This document shows, piece after piece, positions 18,110 to 24,833 of a stretch of 51,415 nucleotides of DNA (positions are counted from its first letter, which is position 1; each line of letters starts with the position of its first letter). Below the pieces are notes generated by a model, which saw nothing but the letters and a program-made list of their open reading frames with translations, searched no databases and was not told where the DNA came from. A program made the position numbers and the translations under genes. Location: the NCBI GenBank assembly GCA_963656085.1, contig CAVKHV010000003.1, positions 1-51,415 on the forward strand, written 5' to 3'. Source of the stretch: CAVALG01 sp963656085 (GTDB taxonomy: Bacteria; Bacillota; Clostridia; Oscillospirales; Acutalibacteraceae).

Positions 18110-19384
18110 TTGACAAACGATTATATCAGATTTACAAAGGCAATGAAAAAGGATTATACAATTTTAGTCCCGACAATGCTGCCGATGCACTTCAAGATGA
18201 TAATAAGCGTTTTTAAAACATACGGATATAAAATGGAATTGTTGCAGACATCAGGCTCTCATATTACCGAAACAGGTCTTAAATATGTGCATAACGATAC
18301 TTGTTATCCGGCAATTCTTGTTATCGGACAATTCATTGACGCTCTGCAATCGGGGAAATACGATGTTAATAAAGTGGCGCTTGTACTTTTCCAAACAGGA
18401 GGCGGCTGCCGCGCGTCAAATTACATATCCCTGCTCAGAAAAGCTCTTAAAAAGGCAGGATACGGATTTGTCCCTGTCATTTCCATTAACTTCAGCGGTT
18501 TGGAAAAACATCCCGGATTTAAGCTTTCCGTACCTAAATTACATTCGCTTTTATATGCCGTGATTTACGGGGATCTGTTGTTGACTCTTGTAAACCAGTG
18601 CCGTCCCTACGAGGTTGAAAAAGGTTCCGCTGAACTGCTTGCCGAAAAATGGACCGAACGGTTGGGCAATGAATTAGGCACAACAAAGCGGATAAGTTAC
18701 AAAAAAATCAAGCAGAATTATCGCCTTATGATACGCGACTTTTCCAACATTAATATGGTTAAGCGCGATGCGATTAAGGTTGGAATTGTCGGCGAAATTT
18801 TTGTAAAATACTCACCGCTCGGAAATAATAATCTCGAACGCTTTTTAATTGATGAAGGCGCCGAAACCGTTGTCCCCGGTCTTATGGATTTTTTGCTGTA
18901 TTGCGTTTTTAATAATATTAATGATTATAAAAGATTTAAACGTAAAAATGTTTTCATCTATCTCGCCTGCAAATTTGCTTTTAAATTCCTCTGCAAGAAG
19001 AAAAATGATGTTTCCGATATTATTGTAAACGAAAGTGATTTTGAACCTTTTACAAAATTTGAGGACACTTGTAGATTGGCTGACGGTTACATAAGCAATT
19101 GTACAAAAATGGGCGAGGGCTGGCTGCTGACAGCAGAAATGATAGAACTTGCCCATACGGGCGTAAAAAATATAGTGTGTACTCAACCGTTCGGCTGTCT
19201 GCCTAATCATATTTGCGGTAAAGGCATGATGAAAATTATTAAAGAAAAAAACGACGATGTAAATATAGTTGCAATTGACTATGATTCAGGCGCTACGCAG
19301 GTAAACCAGATCAACCGTCTGAAACTTATGCTCGCAAACGCAAAGAGCAGCGATACGCAGAAAGAAACTGTCTTATCGCATTAA
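18110..19384 (+). CDS. 2-hydroxyacyl-CoA dehydratase subunit-like (HgdB/CoA-substrate-binding family) partner protein
   Basis: 424 residues with conserved Cys clusters expected for iron-sulphur binding: HNDTCYPAILVIGQF, TGGGCRASNY, VNQCRPYEV and VCTQPFGCLPNHICGKG. The fold resembles the dehydratase beta/D subunit. It begins with TTG at 18110, 2 nt after the stop of the tandem activase and in a different frame, with AAGGGTGA just upstream. In many Clostridia these parts appear as one polypeptide of about 1400 residues; here the two products total 1398. The substrate is unknown; other genes of classical amino-acid fermentation (CoA transferase, HgdA) are not nearby. Confidence 0.8.
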   Translation: MTNDYIRFTKAMKKDYTILVPTMLPMHFKMIISVFKTYGYKMELLQTSGSHITETGLKYVHNDTCYPAILVIGQFIDALQSGKYDVNKVALVLFQTGGGCRASNYISLLRKALKKAGYGFVPVISINFSGLEKHPGFKLSVPKLHSLLYAVIYGDLLLTLVNQCRPYEVEKGSAELLAEKWTERLGNELGTTKRISYKKIKQNYRLMIRDFSNINMVKRDAIKVGIVGEIFVKYSPLGNNNLERFLIDEGAETVVPGLMDFLLYCVFNNINDYKRFKRKNVFIYLACKFAFKFLCKKKNDVSDIIVNESDFEPFTKFEDTCRLADGYISNCTKMGEGWLLTAEMIELAHTGVKNIVCTQPFGCLPNHICGKGMMKIIKEKNDDVNIVAIDYDSGATQVNQINRLKLMLANAKSSDTQKETVLSH

Positions 19385-19407
19385 ATATTTCAGTAATAGT
19401 ATTATAA

Positions 19408-19440
19408 ATAAAGCCTTTCGGTTTAACCGCAGGGCTTTAT
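19408..19440 (+). terminator. Hairpin after the dehydratase-like gene
   Basis: Stem ATAAAGCC / GGCTTTAT (8 bp) with an inner CGGTTTAACCG fold, 23 nt after the stop at 19384. The T-run is poor, so it may cooperate with the strong hairpin that follows. Confidence 0.55.
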
Positions 19441-19462
19441 CTGTATGTAAATCTTTTTGTTT

Positions 19463-19485
19463 TGCGGCGTAAACGCCGCATTTTT
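19463..19485 (+). terminator. Strong intrinsic terminator
   Basis: Perfect GC-rich stem TGCGGCG / CGCCGCA with a TAAA loop, immediately followed by TTTTT. It closes the 7-19 kb plus-strand run and isolates cotJ. Confidence 0.88.
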
Positions 19486-19640
19486 GCCGATATGTGCGGC
19501 GAAAACAGAAAATAACAGTTGATTTTTGGGCAAACGGAGCCACCACACAAACGGACGCGGCTTTGTCACGTCATCAGCCTTCACCCCGTTTGGGCAATAA
19601 ACATATTATGTTATTGAGATTTATCTCAAAATTATAAATC
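19486..19640 (+). promoter_or_regulatory. Structured leader and palindrome upstream of cotJA
   Basis: Three pairings are visible. GCCG/CGGC at 19486-19499 sits against the previous T-run. CAAACGG (19531-19537) pairs with CCGTTTG (19586-19592) and encloses an ACAAA/TTTGT hairpin. A palindrome TTGAGATTTATCTCAA lies at 19614-19629, between the leader and the AAGGGG ribosome binding site. CATATTAT at 19602 is a possible sporulation -10. I match none of this to a named riboswitch or operator. Confidence 0.4.
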
Positions 19641-19653
19641 AAGGGGAATTGTA

Positions 19654-19860
19654 ATGTTAGATCTGCTCGAAAAAGACAGTCCCGAAATCCGGACGGATAA
19701 TCGCTTCTGCGATACTGAACTGAAAAATCTGCCTTTGGCAATGGCATATGTGCCTATGCAGCGCTTTAACGACCTTTATGAAAATAAATATGACGCACTG
19801 AAAAACGGTACTTTATTTAAAGAAATGGATAAACCGTTTAAAGGCAAATTCGTGGGTTAA
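19654..19860 (+). CDS. cotJA: Spore coat protein CotJA
   Basis: 68-residue protein, first gene of the cotJ spore-coat operon (mother-cell expressed in Bacillus, part of the inner coat). The conserved core LPLAMAYVPMQRFNDLYE is present; the family is about 65-80 residues. The ATG at 19654 follows AAGGGG. Two small downstream genes complete cotJABC. Confidence 0.88.
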   Translation: MLDLLEKDSPEIRTDNRFCDTELKNLPLAMAYVPMQRFNDLYENKYDALKNGTLFKEMDKPFKGKFVG

Positions 19861-19880
19861 AACACCCGCTTGTCGTGCCG

Positions 19881-19902
19881 AAAGCCGTTACGGTGCGGCT
19901 TT
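19881..19902 (+). terminator. Hairpin between cotJA and cotJB
   Basis: AAAGCCG / CGGCTTT stem with an 8-nt loop, 20 nt after the cotJA stop, followed by ATAATTATT rather than a pure T-run. It could lower readthrough into cotJB or protect the cotJA message; it is unlikely to be a full stop because cotJBC have no obvious promoter of their own. Confidence 0.4.
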
Positions 19903-19942
19903 ATAATTATTAATCCTTAAACGGCAGAAGGGATATAAATCA

Positions 19943-20200
19943 ATGGAGAGATCCGAAAGTTTATTAAATGAACTCTCCGCTGCACAGTTCGCAGCGTGGG
20001 AGACGCACCTTTTCCTTGATACACATTCTACTAATGCAAAAGCATTTGAAACTTTAAAGAAATTCGGCAATGAAGCTACACGCCTTAAAAATGAATACGT
20101 TAAGTTAAACGGACCGCTTACGCCGTCTGATTTATACGGCGAAAACGACTATAATTGGCTTAATAATCCGTGGCCGTGGGAGAAGGGGGCAAAAGCGTAA
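19943..20200 (+). CDS. cotJB: Spore coat protein CotJB
   Basis: 85-residue CotJB-domain protein. Conserved helical core LSAAQFAAWETHLFLDTHST and the C-terminal GPLTPSDLYGENDYNWLNNPWPWE, a characteristic ending of the family. AAGGGAT lies about 11 nt upstream of the ATG. Its stop overlaps the cotJC start (TAATG). Confidence 0.9.
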   Translation: MERSESLLNELSAAQFAAWETHLFLDTHSTNAKAFETLKKFGNEATRLKNEYVKLNGPLTPSDLYGENDYNWLNNPWPWEKGAKA

Positions 20201-20796
20201 TGTGGCAATATCAGAAAAAATTGCAATATCCTATAAATATAAAACAGACCAACCCGAAACTCGCGCAACTTATTATTGAACAGTACGGCGGACCGGACGG
20301 TGAACTCGGCGCCAGTTTAAGATATTTGAGTCAGCGCTTTTCAATGCCGTACCCGGAATTAAAGGGCTTGTTGACCGATATCGGCACCGAAGAACTTGCT
20401 CATCTGGAAATGATTGGCAGCATAGTTTATCAACTCACACGGAACTTAAGTGAAAAAGATATTGAAACCGCAGGTTTTGACGCATATTTTGTTAATCATA
20501 CTACCGGCGTTTATCCGTCGGGGGCTTCGGGTGTGCCGTTTAATGCAAATGCGCTTGCAGTAAAAGGCGACCCGATAACCGACCTTCACGAAGATCTGGC
20601 GGCAGAACAAAAGGCAAGAACAACATATGATAATATCTTGCGCTTCTGTTCAGATGACCCCGATGTCAGGGATGCTATAAGGTTCTTAAGACAAAGGGAA
20701 GTAGTTCATTACCAAAGATTCGGTGAAGGTTTGCGTATAGTTCAGGATAACCTTAACTCTAAAAACTTCTATCAAATCAATCCGGCGTTTGATTGA
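20200..20796 (+). CDS. cotJC: Spore coat protein CotJC, manganese catalase-like
   Basis: 198-residue dimanganese-catalase-fold protein of the spore coat. Metal-ligand regions: EELAHLEMIGSIV (Glu and His), LAAEQKARTTYDNI and REVVHYQRFGEGL (Glu and His). The segment YPSGASGVPFNANAL is typical of CotJC. The start ATG at 20200 (MWQYQKKLQYP) is preferred to the in-frame ATG at 20170 inside cotJB because CotJC proteins begin at this point. It may protect developing spores against peroxide; that is family knowledge. Confidence 0.93.
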   Translation: MWQYQKKLQYPINIKQTNPKLAQLIIEQYGGPDGELGASLRYLSQRFSMPYPELKGLLTDIGTEELAHLEMIGSIVYQLTRNLSEKDIETAGFDAYFVNHTTGVYPSGASGVPFNANALAVKGDPITDLHEDLAAEQKARTTYDNILRFCSDDPDVRDAIRFLRQREVVHYQRFGEGLRIVQDNLNSKNFYQINPAFD

Positions 20797-20813
20797 TGCA
20801 CTTTTATACTTTT

Positions 20814-20852
20814 ACAGCGAGCGGCATTTTGTACTGCCGCCCGCTGTTTTTT
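20814..20852 (+). terminator. Intrinsic terminator of the cotJ operon
   Basis: ACAGCG-A-GCGGCA / TGCCGC-C-CGCTGT stem (13 positions, one A-C mismatch) with TTTTGTAC loop and a run of six T. Confidence 0.9.
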
Positions 20853-20865
20853 ACAAATTTTCGAC

Positions 20866-20893
20866 TTGACGAAACCGTTTTATATGTTAAGAT
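20866..20893 (+). promoter_or_regulatory. Sigma-A promoter of the pyridoxal kinase gene
   Basis: TTGACG (20866-20871), 16-bp spacer, TAAGAT (20888-20893), about 40 nt upstream of the start. Confidence 0.65.
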
Positions 20894-20933
20894 GTAAGTA
20901 TTAAACATTATTATCGTAATCGGGGGCGAAAAT

Positions 20934-21770
20934 TTGAAAAACACTCAGCTTAAAAAAGTTTTAACGGTGAACGACCTTTCCTGTTACGGGAAATGTTCTT
21001 TAAGCGTATCGCTGCCGGTTATGTCTTATTTCGGTGTTGAGGCTGTGCCGCTTCCTACATCTGTACTATCGTCGCACACGGCGGTGTTTGAAGATTACAC
21101 CATACTTGATATGACGGACGAAATGTATCGGATATTGAACTTATGGGAGTTGCACAACTTAAGTTTTGATGCGATGATGACGGGGTATTTCAGTAACAAT
21201 GAGCAGATAGATATTTGCAGTGACTATATTGCCCGTCATAAAAACCAACTTGATTTTATACTTGTTGATCCGGTTATGGCTGATAACGGAAAATTGTATT
21301 CCGGGTTTGAATCGGATATACCGCAAAAAATGTTGGATTTGTGTGCTGCCGCCGATATTATCACACCGAATGTAACCGAAGCTGCGCTTTTAACCGGCAC
21401 GGAGTACAAGCAGTTTTATACCGACAAAGAACTGCTTGAAATGTTAAAAGAACTTTTGAATACGGGCTGCGGTGCGGCGGTTATAACAGGTGTCAGACAG
21501 TCTGACGGCATAATGAACGATGTGTATTTTGACGGCGCCGAAGTTGTAAAATTCAGCCACGAATTTTCAAATAAACGCCTCCATGGAAGCGGCGATGTGT
21601 TTGCCTCCGTGCTTTGTGCAAAAGCGGCAGGCGGTGCCGAACTTAAATCGGCTGTAGCGGCTGCAAGTGAATTTACTGCCGAGTGTATAAAAGCAACATT
21701 ACAAAATTCAGACCGGAATCCGTACGGACTTGATTTTGAACGGGTTATATCTGCGGTAAATGAAAAATAA
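20934..21770 (+). CDS. Pyridoxal/pyridoxamine kinase (PdxY/PdxK-like, PfkB superfamily)
   Basis: Phosphorylates B6 vitamers to the 5'-phosphate for salvage. 278 residues. Motifs: LTVNDLSCYGKCSLSVSLPV at the N-terminus, PLPTSVLSSHTAVF, LVDPVMADNGKLYSG, ITPNVTEAALLTG, and the catalytic loop HGSGDVFASVL with the catalytic Asp. HMP kinase (ThiD) is a related alternative, but the opening and the SSHTAVF segment favour the pyridoxal kinase group. The start is TTG at 20934 with GGGGGCG upstream. An SDR gene follows after 23 nt. Confidence 0.85.
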   Translation: MKNTQLKKVLTVNDLSCYGKCSLSVSLPVMSYFGVEAVPLPTSVLSSHTAVFEDYTILDMTDEMYRILNLWELHNLSFDAMMTGYFSNNEQIDICSDYIARHKNQLDFILVDPVMADNGKLYSGFESDIPQKMLDLCAAADIITPNVTEAALLTGTEYKQFYTDKELLEMLKELLNTGCGAAVITGVRQSDGIMNDVYFDGAEVVKFSHEFSNKRLHGSGDVFASVLCAKAAGGAELKSAVAAASEFTAECIKATLQNSDRNPYGLDFERVISAVNEK

Positions 21771-21793
21771 TAAAAAGGCGGAGGATGTTATAA

Positions 21794-22552
21794 ATGAATA
21801 TTGCTGTAATTACAGGTGCTTCTTCCGGTATCGGCAGGGAATTTGTACTTAAAGCGGATAAAAAATTTAAATTGGATGAAATATGGGTGATTGCACGCCG
21901 TGCCGAGCGGCTTAATGAACTTAAATCCTTAACAAATGCGAAAATTAAACCGATTCCGCTTGATTTAACGGCTGATGATGCAATCGAGCAGTACAAAAGT
22001 GAACTTGACAAAGTAAAACCAAATGTAAAATTGCTTGTTAATGCAGGCGGTTTCGGAAAATTCGGTGCTTTTTGTGATATTCCGCTCTCTGAACAGTGCA
22101 ATATGATAGACCTTAACTGCAAAGCGCTTGTAGGCGTTACTTATGCAACAGTACCGTTTATGACAAGCGGTTCAAATATTATTGAAATGTCCTCAATTTC
22201 CGCATTTCAGCCGGTTCCGTATATAAATGTTTATGCTGCCACCAAGTCATTTGTATTAAGTTTTTCACGCTCTTTGGGTGTTGAACTCAAAAAGAAAAAT
22301 ATAAAAGTTACCGCTGTTTGCCCGTTTTGGGTAATGACCGAGTTCTTTGATCGCGCCGTTACGGACGATACCGTTAAGTATTATGCACGTTTTCTAACGG
22401 CTGAAAATGTAGTTAAAACAGCCATTAAAGACGCCGAGAAAGGCAAAGCAGTGTCGATTTGCGGATTTATGAATAAATGCCAGGCGCTTGCCGCAAAAAT
22501 TTTGCCGCACGGTTTGGTTATGAAAATCTGGTGCCGTCAGCAGGGTAAATAA
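21794..22552 (+). CDS. Short-chain dehydrogenase/reductase
   Basis: 252-residue classical SDR: cofactor motif TGASSGIG, structural NAGGFG, catalytic Ser in IIEMSSISAFQ, and YAATK holding the Tyr and Lys. The length and the segment TAVCPFWVMTEFFD resemble the general 'SDR family NAD(P)-dependent oxidoreductase' group; the substrate cannot be assigned. AAGGCGGAGG lies upstream. Probably cotranscribed with the pyridoxal kinase, but I see no pathway link. Confidence 0.88.
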   Translation: MNIAVITGASSGIGREFVLKADKKFKLDEIWVIARRAERLNELKSLTNAKIKPIPLDLTADDAIEQYKSELDKVKPNVKLLVNAGGFGKFGAFCDIPLSEQCNMIDLNCKALVGVTYATVPFMTSGSNIIEMSSISAFQPVPYINVYAATKSFVLSFSRSLGVELKKKNIKVTAVCPFWVMTEFFDRAVTDDTVKYYARFLTAENVVKTAIKDAEKGKAVSICGFMNKCQALAAKILPHGLVMKIWCRQQGK

Positions 22553-22617
22553 TCCGCTTTGGGTAATATGAACAAAATTAATATTACAGTAACATTAAGT
22601 TATTACAAAATTCACAC

Positions 22618-22646
22618 TTGACATAATAATCCTGTCGATATATAAT
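22618..22646 (+). promoter_or_regulatory. Consensus sigma-A promoter of the xpt operon
   Basis: TTGACA (22618-22623), a 17-bp spacer and TATAAT (22641-22646): both hexamers match consensus exactly. Transcription should begin near 22653, giving a leader of about 210 nt that contains a riboswitch. Such a strong promoter fits control by premature termination rather than by initiation. Confidence 0.92.
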
Positions 22647-22678
22647 CATAAATGTAGTTTACGAGCGAAAATTAAATA

Positions 22679-22750
22679 GTTTACCGATATATGTTTGGAT
22701 AAACGGCCCAAACGTTTCTACCGCGACGCCACAGACGCGACTATTGGTTA
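22679..22750 (+). promoter_or_regulatory. Purine (guanine-type) riboswitch aptamer
   Basis: Three-way junction of the purine class. P1 pairs ACCGATA (22683-22689) with TATTGGT (22742-22748), with one G-U pair. P2 is GTTTGG / CCAAAC with a 9-nt L2. J2/3 is the conserved GTTTCTACC (22713-22721), P3 is CGCG / CGCG, and J3/1 is GACTA. The C in GACTA (position 74 of the xpt reference) and the U in TTCTACC (position 51) indicate guanine/hypoxanthine specificity, not adenine or 2'-deoxyguanosine. Loops keep a GG/CC complement for the L2-L3 contact but differ in length and sequence from the usual ones. It sits before xpt and a nucleoside importer, as expected. Confidence 0.9.
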
Positions 22751-22755
22751 TTAAG

Positions 22756-22795
22756 AACGAACGCAGATAGTTTTTATGTGCGTAGTGGTTTCGTT
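22756..22795 (+). promoter_or_regulatory. Intervening hairpin in the xpt leader
   Basis: AACGAACGCA (22756-22765) pairs with TGCGT (22779-22783) and, across a bulge, TCGTT (22791-22795), followed by TTTTAT. It lies between the aptamer and the terminator and may be part of the switching platform. Confidence 0.5.
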
Positions 22796-22797
22796 TT

Positions 22798-22840
22798 TAT
22801 ATCGGTAAGCAGACTTTGAAAAGTCTGCTTTTCTTATTTT
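22798..22840 (+). terminator. Riboswitch-controlled terminator before xpt
   Basis: Perfect 10-bp stem AAGCAGACTT / AAGTCTGCTT, TGAA loop, then TTCTTATTTT. The 11 bases just before and into it (TATATCGGTAA, 22798-22808) are the exact complement of TTACCGATATA (22681-22691) in the aptamer P1/J1-2 strand, giving a competing long-range helix. Confidence 0.9.
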
Positions 22841-22863
22841 AAAATAAAAGGGAGGTTGCTGTT

Positions 22864-23436
22864 ATGAAAGCTTTGGAACAAAAGATACTTAAGGACGGCA
22901 AAATTCTCCCCGGCAATATTCTCAAAGTCGGTTCGTTTCTTAATCAACAGTTAGATGTTGAATTTTTGAGCGAAATCGGAAAAGAAATTCAGAACATTTA
23001 CAAAGATTACAATGTAACTAAAATTTTAACAATTGAAGCATCCGGCATCGCAATTGCGGTTGCTGCCGGAATGGTTATGGGCGTTCCTGCTGTATTTGCC
23101 AAAAAAGGTAAAAGTGCCAATGTCAGCGGGGACGTTTTTAAAACTGTGGTTTATTCGTATACGCACAATACCGAGTATGATGTCGTTGTCCCGAAAGAAT
23201 ATCTCTCGCCTGACGATTGCGTTGTTATCGTAGACGATTTTCTTGCTAACGGCAAAGCGCTTGAAGGGTTGATTGATATTGTCAGGCAATCCGGCGCTAA
23301 ACTTGCAGGATGTACCTGTGCTATCGAAAAAGGCTTTCAGGGCGGGGGAGACGCATTGCGCCAAAAGGGCGTAAGGGTTGAATCTCTTGCAAAAATTTCA
23401 TCAATGTCGGTTGAAAACGGCATGAAGTTTGACTAA
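22864..23436 (+). CDS. xpt: Xanthine phosphoribosyltransferase
   Basis: Converts xanthine and PRPP to XMP in purine salvage. 190 residues, the standard Xpt length. The opening MKALEQKILKDGKILPGNIL is characteristic; the PRPP loop is VVIVDDFLANGKALEG; IEASGIAIAVAAGMVMGVP and FAKKGKS complete the family pattern. GGGAGG upstream of the ATG. It is the first gene behind a guanine-type riboswitch and is followed by a nucleoside uptake system, so uptake and salvage are controlled together. Confidence 0.96.
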   Translation: MKALEQKILKDGKILPGNILKVGSFLNQQLDVEFLSEIGKEIQNIYKDYNVTKILTIEASGIAIAVAAGMVMGVPAVFAKKGKSANVSGDVFKTVVYSYTHNTEYDVVVPKEYLSPDDCVVIVDDFLANGKALEGLIDIVRQSGAKLAGCTCAIEKGFQGGGDALRQKGVRVESLAKISSMSVENGMKFD

Positions 23437-23497
23437 TGATTTTTTAAGTTTTGAAAAAAACTTATTAAATAAAAAATTATTATCGGAGGAAAAGTAA

Positions 23498-24682
23498 ATG
23501 AAAAAAATTCTGGCATTGGTTCTTGCTCTCGTAATGGTGTTTGGTTTTGCCGCTTGCGGCAGCAGCAAGAAAAGCAGCAAATTGAAAGTTGGGTTCATCT
23601 TCCTGCACGATGAAAATTCTACGTATGACCTTAACTTCATTAATGCTGCAAAAGCGGCTTGCGAAAAACTCGGTGTTGAGTATGTGGCTAAAACCAATAT
23701 TCCTGAATCAAACGAATGCTATGAAGCAGCAGCCGATCTTGTTGACCGTGGATGCACACTCGTATTTGCCGACAGTTTCGGTCACGAACAGTACCTTGCA
23801 AAAGCTGCTAAGGAGTTTACCGATGTTGAATTCTGTCACGCTACCGGAACAACCGCTCATACAGCAGGAATCAAAAACTTCCACAATGCGTTTGCTTCTA
23901 TCTATGAAGGCAGATATCTTGCAGGAATCGCAGCAGGTATGAAACTTAACGAAATGATCAGCGCCGGAGAATTCACCGAAGACGATGCAAAAATCGGCTA
24001 TGTAGGTGCGTTTACTTATGCCGAAGTTATTTCCGGTTACACCTCATTCTTCCTCGGCGTTCGTTCGGTTTGCCCGAAAGCGACAATGGAAGTTCAGTTT
24101 ACAGGCAGCTGGTATGATGAAACCGCCGAAAAAGAAGCTGCTAACACTCTTATCGGTCGCGGTTGCAAACTTATAAGCCAGCACGCTGACTCAATGGGTG
24201 CTCCTACCGCTTGCGAAGTTGCCGGTGTTCCCAATGTTTCTTACAACGGCAGCACACTTTCTGCTTGTCCCAACACATTTATTGTTTCTTCTAAGATTGA
24301 TTGGCAACCCTATTTTGAGTACATCATCAATTGTGTAACCGACGGTAAAACAATTGACACCGACTGGTGTAAAGGTACCAAAGACGGTTCGGTTGTTCTT
24401 ACAGATATAAACACCGATGTTGCCGCTGCAGGTACCGAAGAAGCAATCAAAGAAGCAGAGGCAAAATTGGCTGACGGTTCGCTTCATGTATTTGATACAA
24501 GCAAATTCACCGTTAAAGGCGAAACCCTTTCTTCTTACAAAGCAGATGTTGATACCGATAAGGATTACACCCCCGATACCGAAGTTATTTCGGACGGTTA
24601 TTTCCATGAGTCGGAAAAACGTTCGGCGCCTTACTTCGATCTCAGAATCGACGGCATCACAACTCTTAACGAAAAGTTCTGA
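23498..24682 (+). CDS. BMP-family lipoprotein, nucleoside ABC transporter substrate-binding protein
   Basis: 394 residues. A lipoprotein signal peptide (MKKILALVLALVMVFGFAAC, lipobox Cys20) precedes a periplasmic-binding-protein fold opening with KLKVGFIFLHDENSTYDLNF. The segments FHNAFASIYEGRYLAGIAAG and GAFTYAEVISGYTSFFLG match the basic-membrane-protein family (PnrA/BmpA), whose characterised members bind purine nucleosides. It is followed by an attenuating hairpin and then an ATPase and two permeases, the standard order. GGAGG upstream. The binding-protein gene is probably made in excess over the rest. Confidence 0.93.
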   Translation: MKKILALVLALVMVFGFAACGSSKKSSKLKVGFIFLHDENSTYDLNFINAAKAACEKLGVEYVAKTNIPESNECYEAAADLVDRGCTLVFADSFGHEQYLAKAAKEFTDVEFCHATGTTAHTAGIKNFHNAFASIYEGRYLAGIAAGMKLNEMISAGEFTEDDAKIGYVGAFTYAEVISGYTSFFLGVRSVCPKATMEVQFTGSWYDETAEKEAANTLIGRGCKLISQHADSMGAPTACEVAGVPNVSYNGSTLSACPNTFIVSSKIDWQPYFEYIINCVTDGKTIDTDWCKGTKDGSVVLTDINTDVAAAGTEEAIKEAEAKLADGSLHVFDTSKFTVKGETLSSYKADVDTDKDYTPDTEVISDGYFHESEKRSAPYFDLRIDGITTLNEKF

Positions 24683-24696
24683 TTTAATTTAATATT

Positions 24697-24745
24697 CGCG
24701 CAGGCGGGGCGTATTTTACGCTTCGCCTACGCTTGTTTTTATTTG
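24697..24745 (+). terminator. Attenuating hairpin between binding-protein and ATPase genes
   Basis: Imperfect GC-rich hairpin built from GCG-C-AGGCG-GG-GCGT and ACGC-TT-CGCCT-A-CGC, followed by TTGTTTTTATTTG. Placement just after the binding protein is typical for partial termination that raises its share of the transcript. Confidence 0.7.
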
Positions 24746-24833
24746 TTTTTTATTATTCAAGCGATTGCTTTGAAAATTGCACTGTTTTTGAACAGCGTAA
24801 TTTTGAAAATAATCTCAGGAGGAATTGAACGGC

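Noticed and set aside
18095..18115. Frameshift mutation splitting one long activase-dehydratase gene
   Set aside because: The second gene has its own AAGGGTGA site and TTG start at good spacing, and nothing seems missing at the junction, so a natural split is more likely; it remains listed as a point to check by resequencing.
19521..19597. Possible c-di-GMP-I riboswitch before cotJA (GGGCAAACGG and GACGC are present)
   Set aside because: After GACGC the expected AAAGCC tetraloop-receptor part is absent and the helices do not follow the GEMM layout, so only an unassigned structure is reported.
20170..20199. Upstream ATG (20170) as the cotJC start
   Set aside because: It would add ten residues inside cotJB (AVGEGGKSV), unlike the family, and the TAATG overlap start at 20200 fits the usual MW-x-Y-x-K-K-L-Q-Y-P opening.
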